A stretch of 35,074 bases of DNA from Butyrivibrio sp. NC3005 (GTDB lineage: Bacteria; Bacillota; Clostridia; Lachnospirales; Lachnospiraceae): assembly GCF_000424545.1 (NCBI RefSeq), contig NZ_AUKC01000043.1:1-35074 (forward strand), given 5' to 3'. Under the pieces are notes generated by a model. It was not told the origin of the DNA. It saw only the letters and a list, made by a program, of their open reading frames with translations, and made no database searches. Below, piece by piece: positions 7,350-14,499 of this stretch (positions are counted from its first letter, which is position 1; each line of letters starts with the position of its first letter). Position numbers and translations under genes: made by a program.

Positions 7350-9152
7350 CTAGCTTTTCTTGATTAGGACTTCCGAATGATAATCTCCTGATACTTTTTT
7401 ATAGTTTTTCATGATATCACAAAATATCAATATCACAATCTTAATCATTCTTAATAGTTTCCTATAATCTCTTCGTACAAAGCATGCTTTTCTAGACGAA
7501 ATTTCATACATAAGAATTTCTTTCTTTCTATAAATTTTCCACGGATTATCAAGCGGTGTCATGATTCCGCATTTTTTATCTGCCCAAAACAACCACCCGT
7601 TTATGGTTAATTTCTTGAAAAAAGTAGTCTTATATTTCTTTTTGTTATAGTAGTTTCTCAACTGAGATATTGAAAGATTTTGATGAAAATTATTAATTTC
7701 TTTAACCAATTCATCTTTATTTCTTACATCGAGTTCTAGCTCTTCTATATCTTGCAGAGGGAAATTTTTCTTGTAATAATCTGACAGTCTTCGATGATAT
7801 GTCGCACTATCAAGCTTTGATATCCACTCTGGTCCTTTTAAAAAGTCTTTTATGCCTTTATATACAAACTCCATTTCAGCATATCTACACATAAGTAGTA
7901 ACCCAAGTGTTCGCTTACTTGCCCATAATGCCACTTCAAAAGATTTCACTTTAGGTTCATATAAAGCTTCTGTTATCAGGGTATTCCGCATATTGTAATA
8001 TTGTTTTACTCCTGGAAAACATAGCTCAAATCCCTGATGCCAAACTCCTATTCCGTTTAAAAATAATACTCCATTCTTCTTCCTTCTAAGTCCAAATTGA
8101 ATATCATCATGATGAACAAATACTGGTAACGGCAATTTATCTTCTGTAACCTCGCTCATTGGATATGTGCAGCACCACCACGCTCCATAACACTCATTTT
8201 CATGACCCACCTCACACATCCAGTCAGAAGTGCATTGATTATAGTCTCTTAAATCTGTCAAAAGATGTTTATTTATTATCCTAAATCGTTCAAAACTTTC
8301 TCCACATGCATGCTGCAGATATGGATAATCTTCACGCCATAAAGCTCCACCTACTGCAGCCTTTGCATATTTGTCTTTAATAAAGTGCAGTATTCCGAAT
8401 AACCGTACAAAGGTATCAGGATCAAAACATGCATCATCATCCATCATTACAATATGTGTAAAAGGTCTTTCTATACTAGACCGTGATACATTTGTAATCC
8501 ACTTGTTTTTAGCTATTACTTCCTTCATACCTCTTGTAAATCCGCCACATCCACCTGTATTGTCATTAGGAATAATTCGAATAATTTGAACTTTTTTGAT
8601 TAGATTTTTTAATTCTGTACTTGTGGATAAAGTCTGCCCGTTATCTATGAGATAAATCTGCATGTTCCTGACTATATCGGGCTCTCTTTCTATAAAAGAT
8701 GCAATCTTAGTCATATTTTTTAAAACGTATTTTTCTCTTCTATATGTACAGATATTGACTGCAAGTCTTACATCTTTTTTCTTATTTGCCCTTGCGTCAT
8801 AATAGCCTTCTATCTTTTTTTCCACATTCTCGTTAGCCTTTTTTAAAGAAAACCAGAATACACCTTTAGTATAGTCCGCATATGGAAATTCAAATGTATA
8901 TGTCACAAAGTTATTCTCATCTAACTTTCTCTCTACAAGTACCTCTTTATCATGCATAAGTCTAATCCAGCTATATCCTTTTAGTGTAACAATCAGTGAT
9001 AGACTTTCTATAAAAGTATACTCTTTATGTTTCTCAATATAGAAAAGGTTGAAATATCCATTGAAAAGCTGCCATTTCTGATTATTATGAAAGTATAATT
9101 CATTTTCTTTACATATATCTTTACTTGGAACAAGTATGCTTTGAATTTTCAT
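7350..9152 (-). CDS. GlfT2-like GT2 glycosyltransferase (galactofuranosyltransferase type)
   Basis: The 600-aa protein has an N-terminal beta-rich domain (about 1-120) and then a GT-A domain beginning A-V-N-I-C-T-Y-R-R-E (131-140). It continues with N-D-N-T-G-G-C-G-G-F-T-R-G (196-208), the metal-binding D-D-D (238-240), H-H-D-D (347-350) and G-V-W-H (369-372). This order matches mycobacterial GlfT2, a processive UDP-galactofuranose transferase, and its relatives in Gram-positive polysaccharide clusters. The C-terminal 200 residues are helical and basic. The product is cytosolic or peripheral. The start has a GAGGAAA site, and the gene lies 19 bases after the preceding GT2 gene, so they are co-transcribed. 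Galactofuranose as substrate is inferred, and no UDP-galactopyranose mutase gene is in the window. Confidence 0.8.
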   Translation of the reverse strand: MKIQSILVPSKDICKENELYFHNNQKWQLFNGYFNLFYIEKHKEYTFIESLSLIVTLKGYSWIRLMHDKEVLVERKLDENNFVTYTFEFPYADYTKGVFWFSLKKANENVEKKIEGYYDARANKKKDVRLAVNICTYRREKYVLKNMTKIASFIEREPDIVRNMQIYLIDNGQTLSTSTELKNLIKKVQIIRIIPNDNTGGCGGFTRGMKEVIAKNKWITNVSRSSIERPFTHIVMMDDDACFDPDTFVRLFGILHFIKDKYAKAAVGGALWREDYPYLQHACGESFERFRIINKHLLTDLRDYNQCTSDWMCEVGHENECYGAWWCCTYPMSEVTEDKLPLPVFVHHDDIQFGLRRKKNGVLFLNGIGVWHQGFELCFPGVKQYYNMRNTLITEALYEPKVKSFEVALWASKRTLGLLLMCRYAEMEFVYKGIKDFLKGPEWISKLDSATYHRRLSDYYKKNFPLQDIEELELDVRNKDELVKEINNFHQNLSISQLRNYYNKKKYKTTFFKKLTINGWLFWADKKCGIMTPLDNPWKIYRKKEILMYEISSRKACFVRRDYRKLLRMIKIVILIFCDIMKNYKKVSGDYHSEVLIKKS

Positions 9153-9171
9153 GTTTTCCTCATCAGATACT

Positions 9172-10350
9172 CTAGGAAGATTTTTCCTGAAGTCTATTTA
9201 ATAGATACAATAATCTCGGGCTTTTCAGCTTAAATACAACATATACCGCTTTTAGTTTCCATTCCAAATCCTGCCATGAAACCCTATTAAATGCGATTTT
9301 ATAGGTATCATTTTCCATAACGTCTATTACTCTTTGGTACTTTTCATTTTTGGTCAAAGGACATTTTGCCGCAAAAAAATACAGTCTACACAAAATAGCA
9401 AAAGATTTTACTACCCTGCAATAATATGCTCGTTCGAGTAATGTCGGTTTCCCTTTAACTTCTGCCAAATCCAAATACTGACTTTCATCATTCTTTGATT
9501 CTTTATTTTGCTTCTGTATAACTTTTGAGTTTATTTCTTGTTTTGTACTTTGAAATTCTTCCATGTATCTCTTCTGAGACAAAAATGTTTGAAGAAATTT
9601 GAACACTTCCTGATCTTTCTTAGCTCTGTCTTTTTTATATGAATTTGTAATAGAATCTGAATGATAAATATAATGATACAGCGGATGACTAATATAGGAG
9701 ATTTTTCTGGCCTTATCAAAACATTCAAAATTAAAGACCATGTCATCCAATACTTTTAATTTTTTTCTGAATCGTAGATTATTCTCTTCTAAGAAGCTTC
9801 GACGATATATTTTATCCCAGGGAGCTGCAAAAGGCACTTCCTGAACATCTTTCATTTTAAAAGGGGTAAAATGCGGATATAGAACTGCCGCTTCGATTTT
9901 TTCAATTTGTTCTCTTGAATCCATACAAAAAGGTTCTGGCGCATGTTTCCACAACAAAGTCTCTGTTGACTTATCCCAAAAGCCATCAAAAATAACTATA
10001 TCAGCACCTGAATTCATTCCTTCTTCATATGCTTTTTGGCAATACTCGTTCTCGATAAAATCATCCGAATCAAGAAAAGCAACAAATGTTCCTTTTGCAA
10101 GGTCAAGGCCTGTATTTCTAGCGGATGCTACGCCGCTATTTTTCTTGTGGATTACTTCTATTCTATTGTCTTTACCTGCATATTCATCACATATTTTTCC
10201 CGACAAGTCAGTAGACCCGTCATCCACAAGGATAATCTGAATCGTCTGTGACTTGTCAGAAAGAGTTTGCACACATACTCTGTCCAGGCATTTTCTAAGA
10301 TACTTTTCAACATTATAGATTGGCAAAATCAGTGTTATACCAATTTCCAT
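9172..10350 (-). CDS. GT2 glycosyltransferase (EpsJ/WaaE-like)
   Basis: This 392-aa protein has a canonical N-terminal GT-A domain: L-P-I-Y-N-V-E (9-15), V-D-D-G-S-T-D (42-48) for nucleotide binding, and L-D-S-D-D (93-97) for metal and sugar. The C-terminal half is variable, charged and helical, without membrane segments. Such enzymes add single sugars during exopolysaccharide or teichoic-acid-like glycan assembly. AAGGGAG precedes the ATG. The gene lies 13 bases after the kinase-like gene and 19 bases before the GlfT2-like gene, so all three form one operon. Donor and acceptor cannot be read from sequence. Confidence 0.85.
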   Translation of the reverse strand: MEIGITLILPIYNVEKYLRKCLDRVCVQTLSDKSQTIQIILVDDGSTDLSGKICDEYAGKDNRIEVIHKKNSGVASARNTGLDLAKGTFVAFLDSDDFIENEYCQKAYEEGMNSGADIVIFDGFWDKSTETLLWKHAPEPFCMDSREQIEKIEAAVLYPHFTPFKMKDVQEVPFAAPWDKIYRRSFLEENNLRFRKKLKVLDDMVFNFECFDKARKISYISHPLYHYIYHSDSITNSYKKDRAKKDQEVFKFLQTFLSQKRYMEEFQSTKQEINSKVIQKQNKESKNDESQYLDLAEVKGKPTLLERAYYCRVVKSFAILCRLYFFAAKCPLTKNEKYQRVIDVMENDTYKIAFNRVSWQDLEWKLKAVYVVFKLKSPRLLYLLNRLQEKSS

Positions 10351-10363
10351 TTAAAAGCTCCCT

Positions 10364-10957
10364 TTACTTTAAAATGTTTACCAAAATATCAACGCAGTTA
10401 TCCATACCAATTGCACCGGTATTAAGACAGATATCATAATCTTGAAACATTCCCGGTGTATGACCTGTATAAGTCTTGTAGTAAATATCTCTTTGCTTGT
10501 CACGCTTTTCAATATACTTCTTAAGGTCCATTGAACCGTTCTCGTGCAGTTCTTCTGCTCTCTTATATCTATGTTCCATATCTGCATACAAAAAGATATC
10601 AAAAGAACGAATCTTGGCTGCACTAAGGATAATATTAGAACAGCGTCCTACTATGATACATGGCTCTTTAGCAAGCTCAAGAATAGTTCTAACCTGCGCA
10701 TCGAAAATCGCATCATGAGAACTGGTATATGATGATGAATTATTCAAAATGCTATTCACAAAGCGTGATACGTAGCTTATATCTTCACCTTCTCTAAGAA
10801 TATCATTCTCTGAAAATCCGCTTTCCTTAGCTGTCAATTTAACAAAATCATTGTCATAAAAAGGGATTCCGAGCTTCTCGGAAAGACTCTTCGCAACAGT
10901 TCTTCCACCTGCTCCGTATTGCCTGCTGATAGTAATAACCTTATAATCTGAGTTCAT
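10364..10957 (-). CDS. Cytidylate-kinase-like family protein, first gene of a GT operon
   Basis: The 197-aa protein matches the Cytidylate_kin2 type (PF13189). It opens V-I-T-I-S-R-Q-Y-G-A-G-G-R-T (7-20, modified P-loop). It has a lid-like region around V-G-R-C-S-N-I and R-Y-K-R-A-E-E, then the family-typical R-D-K-Q-R-D-I-Y-Y segment. The family's substrates are mostly unproven, and it is distinct from the essential Cmk. An AGAGAGG site lies before the ATG at 10957. A strong promoter at 11168-11196 gives a leader of about 200 nt containing the structured element at 11020-11154. Being first in an operon with two glycosyltransferases suggests a role in nucleotide supply or signalling for glycan synthesis, by inference. 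Confidence 0.8.
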   Translation of the reverse strand: MNSDYKVITISRQYGAGGRTVAKSLSEKLGIPFYDNDFVKLTAKESGFSENDILREGEDISYVSRFVNSILNNSSSYTSSHDAIFDAQVRTILELAKEPCIIVGRCSNIILSAAKIRSFDIFLYADMEHRYKRAEELHENGSMDLKKYIEKRDKQRDIYYKTYTGHTPGMFQDYDICLNTGAIGMDNCVDILVNILK

Positions 10958-11019
10958 AAGTCCTCTCTTTACTGGGATTTAGTGATTATGCGCAAAATAA
11001 CTTTTGCATCATCAAATAA

Positions 11020-11154
11020 TTTTTCGTCACTTACATTCAGAAACTCGCATTTACTGCGAGTTTCGTGAGAACAAAAGTCAAGTGGCAAACTGGTCCAAGG
11101 CGAAGCCTTTTCAAATGACCAGTTTGCGTGGTTTTTGGAACGTAGTGACAAAAA
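11020..11154 (-). ncRNA. Family II structured element: three-way-junction leader RNA candidate
   Basis: These 135 bases fold into three parts. An outer stem pairs 11020-11038 with 11138-11154, with about 15 pairs and two or three irregularities. Inside it are two perfect hairpins: GCAAACTGGTC/GACCAGTTTGC (11085-11095 and 11117-11127, itself enclosing AAGGC-GAA-GCCTT at 11097-11109) and GAAACTCGC/GCGAGTTTC (11040-11048 and 11056-11064). It begins about seven bases after the predicted start of the minus-strand promoter, so it would be transcribed first in the kinase/GT operon leader. A further hairpin (about 10990-11018) follows before the gene. A decayed copy lies at 11423-11482. Whether it is a cis-regulatory RNA, a small RNA or a mobile-repeat relic cannot be told from one sequence. 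Confidence 0.55.
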
Positions 11155-11167
11155 TCCATATATCTTC

Positions 11168-11196
11168 ATTTTATTCCGAAGCAGTTCAATTGTCAA
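11168..11196 (-). promoter_or_regulatory. Strong promoter, TTGACA-N17-TAAAAT
   Basis: On the minus strand a perfect -35 TTGACA (11196-11191) is followed after 17 bases by TAAAAT (11173-11168). Transcription would start near 11161, giving a leader of about 204 nt that contains the family II element before the kinase-like gene at 10957. Confidence 0.75.
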
Positions 11197-11235
11197 AAAA
11201 CTCTATTTTTTGCTTCATTTTAAAAAAACAGCCAT

Positions 11236-11246
11236 TATGCTACAAT
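11236..11246 (+). promoter_or_regulatory. Extended -10 promoter for the TRAP operon
   Basis: TATGCTACAAT contains the TGn extension directly before a TACAAT -10 (11241-11246). No good -35 is present at the right distance (TTTTAA at 11218-11223). The predicted start is near 11253, so the TAXI gene would carry a leader of about 266 nt holding the family I repeat and the family II remnant. The divergent minus-strand promoter is only about 40 bases away. Confidence 0.5.
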
Positions 11247-11283
11247 AATATATTGAGTGGTATTACTCTTGTCATTGTTTTTC

Positions 11284-11409
11284 ATAGGTTCTTGTTTTCA
11301 TCAGGAAAACAAGTAACCGTACCAGACCAAAATTTGTCGTCAAGAGAAATTTTGTCCTGCGAAGCAGGATTCTTGCTGATGATTATCCTAAATCTCAGCA
11401 AGAAGTCAT
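11284..11409 (+). repeat. Family I structured repeat, copy 1 (four tandem hairpins)
   Basis: The 126-base element contains four consecutive hairpins. A: CTTGTTTTC/GAAAACAAG with a GGTT/AACC base (11287-11318). B: CAAAATTT/AAATTTTG with an inner TC/GA pair and one G-G mismatch (11328-11354). C: TCCTGC-GAA-GCAGGA (11355-11369). D: TTCTTGCTGA/TCAGCAAGAA (11370-11379 and 11395-11404). A second copy of identical length lies at 34949-35074 with six substitutions. Stem A stays paired in both by compensatory changes, and stem B is perfect in the second copy. It has no terminal inverted repeats or visible target duplication. It would be transcribed as part of the TRAP operon leader. Confidence 0.8.
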
Positions 11410-11422
11410 AAAATTAGCAATA

Positions 11423-11482
11423 ACTGCGAGTTTCATGAGATTCTTATCTAGGTGACAAACTAATCCAGCTCAAAGTCTTTTT
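11423..11482 (+). repeat. Decayed second copy of part of family II
   Basis: ACTGCGAGTTTCATGAGA (11423-11440) matches 11053-11070 with one change. The block at 11450-11467 matches 11080-11097 with four changes, at exactly the same 27-base offset, and similarity then fades. The substitutions in the two matched blocks are all transitions. The self-complementary arms no longer pair, so the copy is probably not functional. It lies directly behind family I copy 1 and just upstream of the TAXI gene. Confidence 0.65.
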
Positions 11483-11518
11483 TGCACATTTCAATTTTTA
11501 AATATGGAGGATTACTTT

Positions 11519-12490
11519 TTGTCTAAATCAATCAGAAAAATACTTTCAATAATTCTTTCTTTATCGCTATGTATATGTTTAACCACAGGATGCGGTGATG
11601 GAAAGAAAAGGCTTATGTTCGGAACTGGAGGTACAGCCGGCACTTATTATTCTTATGGCGGTATCATTGCCCAATATCTTACAAGTCATGCAAAGGTCAA
11701 GGTTACTGCTGTCTCTACTGGCGGATCCAAGGTTAACATCCAATCTATTCAAGATGGAGATTTTCAGCTTGGCTTCACACAGTCTGATGTTATGGATTAT
11801 GCATGGAATGGCACCAAGACTTTTGCAAAGGATGGTCCAACTCATGACTTTAGAGTACTGGGTGGTTTGTATAACGAAACTGTTCAGCTCTTTTCCATGA
11901 AAAAAGATATAAAGTCTGTAGCTGATTTAAAAGGTAAGAGTGTTTCAATAGGCGAAGCTGGCTCTGGTGTTTACTTCAATGCTCTCGATGTTCTCGATGG
12001 TGCAGGAATTTCGTTAGATGATATAAAACCTCAATATCTTAGTTTCGAGGATAGTAAAGAGGCTCTCAAGGACGGTAAAATAGATGCTGCATTTATTGTA
12101 GCAGGTGCTCCTACAACCGCTATTACAGAGCTTGCAACCACTAACGGAGTAAATCTTATTAACATAAATGGTAGTTTAAGAGATGCCATATTAAAAAAAT
12201 GTCCTTATTATACAGCGCTTGAAATCCCAGCCAAGACTTATCCTGGACAAAACGAGCCAGTTGAGACAATAACAGTCAAGGCAACTGTAATAGTGGATGC
12301 ATCTCTTGATGAAGATACTGTCTACAATATGACTGCAGCTATCTTTGACCACACAAAAGATATTGCCAAAGAAAATGCAAAAGGCACAGAGCTTAGTCTA
12401 AAAAACGCCACAGATGGTATGGCTGTTCCATTTCATAAAGGCGCTGCCCGTTACTACAAAGAGCATGACATTAATGTTAAAACCAACTAA
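11519..12490 (+). CDS. TAXI-family TRAP transporter solute-binding lipoprotein
   Basis: This is a 323-aa extracytoplasmic receptor. A lipoprotein signal peptide ends in L-T-T-G-C (lipidated Cys about residue 25). It is followed by the TAXI hallmark F-G-T-G-G-T-A-G-T-Y-Y-S-Y-G-G, V-S-T-G-G-S-K-V-N-I and a central S-I-G-E-A-G-S-G-V. TAXI receptors feed TRAP permeases with glutamate, other organic acids or unknown solutes. I chose the TTG at 11519 because GGAGG (11506-11510) lies eight bases before it; the in-frame ATG at 11504 overlaps that site and cannot use it. The permease gene follows after 14 bases. Confidence 0.9.
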   Translation: MSKSIRKILSIILSLSLCICLTTGCGDGKKRLMFGTGGTAGTYYSYGGIIAQYLTSHAKVKVTAVSTGGSKVNIQSIQDGDFQLGFTQSDVMDYAWNGTKTFAKDGPTHDFRVLGGLYNETVQLFSMKKDIKSVADLKGKSVSIGEAGSGVYFNALDVLDGAGISLDDIKPQYLSFEDSKEALKDGKIDAAFIVAGAPTTAITELATTNGVNLININGSLRDAILKKCPYYTALEIPAKTYPGQNEPVETITVKATVIVDASLDEDTVYNMTAAIFDHTKDIAKENAKGTELSLKNATDGMAVPFHKGAARYYKEHDINVKTN

Positions 12491-12504
12491 AAAGGAGACT
12501 TCTA

Positions 12505-14469
12505 TTGATTAATAATACAGAACATTCAACCCCGGTTTTGCATAGTAGTGAAGCAGAAGCTTCCATCGATGCAGTAATGAAAAAATATGACAGAGAAAGT
12601 AACACCAGAGTATGGACAGGTACTCCACAGAAGGTTATCAGACTTTTTGTAGCAGCATTTTCTCTTTGGTGTATTTATGTAACTTTATTTGCAACTTTCC
12701 TTGAAGAAATTAGATTAACATCTTTTTTGGCTCTTATTATAATGATGGGTTTTCTAATTTATCCTGCCAAAAAAGGTATTACAAAGCCTAATCACATGCC
12801 CTGGTACGACATTGTAATGATGATTGCCGGTACTTCTTCATTTTTGTACTTTACTTTCAATGCAGAAAGTATTATTCAGCAGGGAACAAGGTTTAAGACT
12901 TACCAGATAGTTATAGGTATAATCGGTGTTCTTATGCTAATCGAGATAACAAGGCGATGTGTTGGTATTCCTATTTTGATTGTAGCCGGATTTTTCATTA
13001 TCTATGCTATGTTTTTTGGTCTTACCAACCCAAGCTTTTTTGGAAGATTAAAATACCTTGTTAGAAATCTTTTCTATACAAAAGAAGGAATCTTCGCAAC
13101 ACCTGTAAATGTATGTTCCAAGTATATCGTTGTATTTATTATTTTTGGTGCTTTCCTTGAAAGAACTGGTATTTCCAATTTCTTCATCGAACTTGCCAAC
13201 AGCGTAGCTGGTAAGTATGCAGGAGGTCCTGCTAAAGTTGCTGTTATTTCTTCTGCTCTTTGCGGTATGGTATCGGGATCTTCAGTTGGTAATACAGTTA
13301 CTACAGGTTCTGTTACTATCCCGATGATGAAGAAGACAGGCTACAGAGCAGAGTTTGCCGGTGCTATTGAAGCTGCTGCCTCGACCGGTGGTCAGATAAT
13401 GCCTCCTATTATGGGTGCTGCTGCCTTCCTTATGGCAGACTTTGTCGGAGTTCCTTACTCTGGTATTATCAGTAGAGCTATCATTCCTGCTATTTTATAC
13501 TTTGCAGGAATCTTCATAGCAGTTCATCTTGAGGCTAAAAAATTAAAGCTTTCAGGTATTCCAAAGGATCAGCTTCCAAAATTCACAGACATGATCAAGA
13601 AGATTTATCTTCTTCTTCCTCTTGTCATGCTGGTTGTATGGGTTTCGGGCAACATGATGACAATGCAGAGAGCTGCAAGTTTTGCAATTCTTCTTGCTAT
13701 TTTTGTCAGTCTTTTCGACAAAAAGGACCGTATAACACCTGCCAAATTGTTAGATGCTCTTGTAGCTGGTGGAAAAGGTACTATCACAGTAGCTGCTGCC
13801 TGTGGCGTAGCCGGCATCATCTCTGGCTGTATCACAATGACAGGTCTTGCAAATGAGCTTATTAATGCGATTATTTCAATAGCCGGAGACAGACTTATTA
13901 TCGCACTTATTCTTACAATGCTTTGCTGTATTGTGCTTGGAATGGGTGTTCCTACTACAGCCAACTATTGTATTATGGCTGCAACAACTGCTCCTATCCT
14001 TATCAGAATGGGTGTTCCTGCTCTTGCTGCACATTTCTTCGTATTCTACTTTGGTATAGTTGCTGATATAACACCACCTGTTGCACTTGCTGCCTATGCC
14101 GGTTCTGCAATTGCCAAGTCTAACCCTATGAAAACAGCGTTCAATGCTTCAAGACTTGCTATTGCAGTATTCATCGTACCTTATGTATTTTGCTTTAACC
14201 CGGCACTGCTTCTTATCGATACAACAGTTTTAGGTGTTATTACAATTGCACTTACATCCTTTATTGGAATATTCGGAGTATCTTCATCACTTGAAGGATA
14301 TATCTTTACAGACATGACTATTGTTTCAAGACTTCTCCTTCTTGTTGGTGGTGTATGCATGATTGATCCAAATCATTTGACTGACCTTATAGGTCTTATA
14401 ATGATAGTACTAGGCTGCGTGCTCCAAAAATTAAAGGCACGAGGTGAAGTCACAGAAAACAAAATATAG
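12505..14469 (+). CDS. Fused TRAP transporter permease (DctQ-DctM type)
   Basis: The 654-aa polytopic membrane protein joins the small DctQ-like part (about four segments, residues 45-150) to the large DctM part (about residues 150-600). Typical DctM signatures are S-G-S-S-V-G-N-T, the stretch A-A-A-S-T-G-G-Q-I-M-P-P-I-M-G-A-A-A, and later G-M-G-V-P-T-T-A-N-Y and A-D-I-T-P-P-V-A-L-A-A-Y-A-G. Fused permeases of this type work with TAXI receptors and import the solute with sodium. The start is TTG at 12505, with AAGGAG seven bases upstream. It is co-transcribed with the receptor gene and, after 30 bases, the hydrolase gene. The substrate is not evident. Confidence 0.92.
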   Translation: MINNTEHSTPVLHSSEAEASIDAVMKKYDRESNTRVWTGTPQKVIRLFVAAFSLWCIYVTLFATFLEEIRLTSFLALIIMMGFLIYPAKKGITKPNHMPWYDIVMMIAGTSSFLYFTFNAESIIQQGTRFKTYQIVIGIIGVLMLIEITRRCVGIPILIVAGFFIIYAMFFGLTNPSFFGRLKYLVRNLFYTKEGIFATPVNVCSKYIVVFIIFGAFLERTGISNFFIELANSVAGKYAGGPAKVAVISSALCGMVSGSSVGNTVTTGSVTIPMMKKTGYRAEFAGAIEAAASTGGQIMPPIMGAAAFLMADFVGVPYSGIISRAIIPAILYFAGIFIAVHLEAKKLKLSGIPKDQLPKFTDMIKKIYLLLPLVMLVVWVSGNMMTMQRAASFAILLAIFVSLFDKKDRITPAKLLDALVAGGKGTITVAAACGVAGIISGCITMTGLANELINAIISIAGDRLIIALILTMLCCIVLGMGVPTTANYCIMAATTAPILIRMGVPALAAHFFVFYFGIVADITPPVALAAYAGSAIAKSNPMKTAFNASRLAIAVFIVPYVFCFNPALLLIDTTVLGVITIALTSFIGIFGVSSSLEGYIFTDMTIVSRLLLLVGGVCMIDPNHLTDLIGLIMIVLGCVLQKLKARGEVTENKI

Positions 14470-14499
14470 ATTTAATACAACACAGGGGGTTACATCAAA

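Noticed and set aside
10969..11196. A 75-codon open frame on the minus strand across the gap before the kinase-like gene
   Set aside because: It consists mainly of the perfect hairpins of the family II element and begins inside the TTGACA promoter, with no ribosome binding site. The structure explains the sequence better than a protein does, although its last 20 residues look protein-like.
11284..11409. Family I as a MITE or insertion-sequence remnant
   Set aside because: No terminal inverted repeats enclose it and no target-site duplication flanks either copy; its structure is a row of local hairpins instead.
11004..11411. A 135-codon open frame on the plus strand through families I and II
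   Set aside because: It crosses both structured elements and both promoters, lacks a ribosome binding site and has atypical composition.
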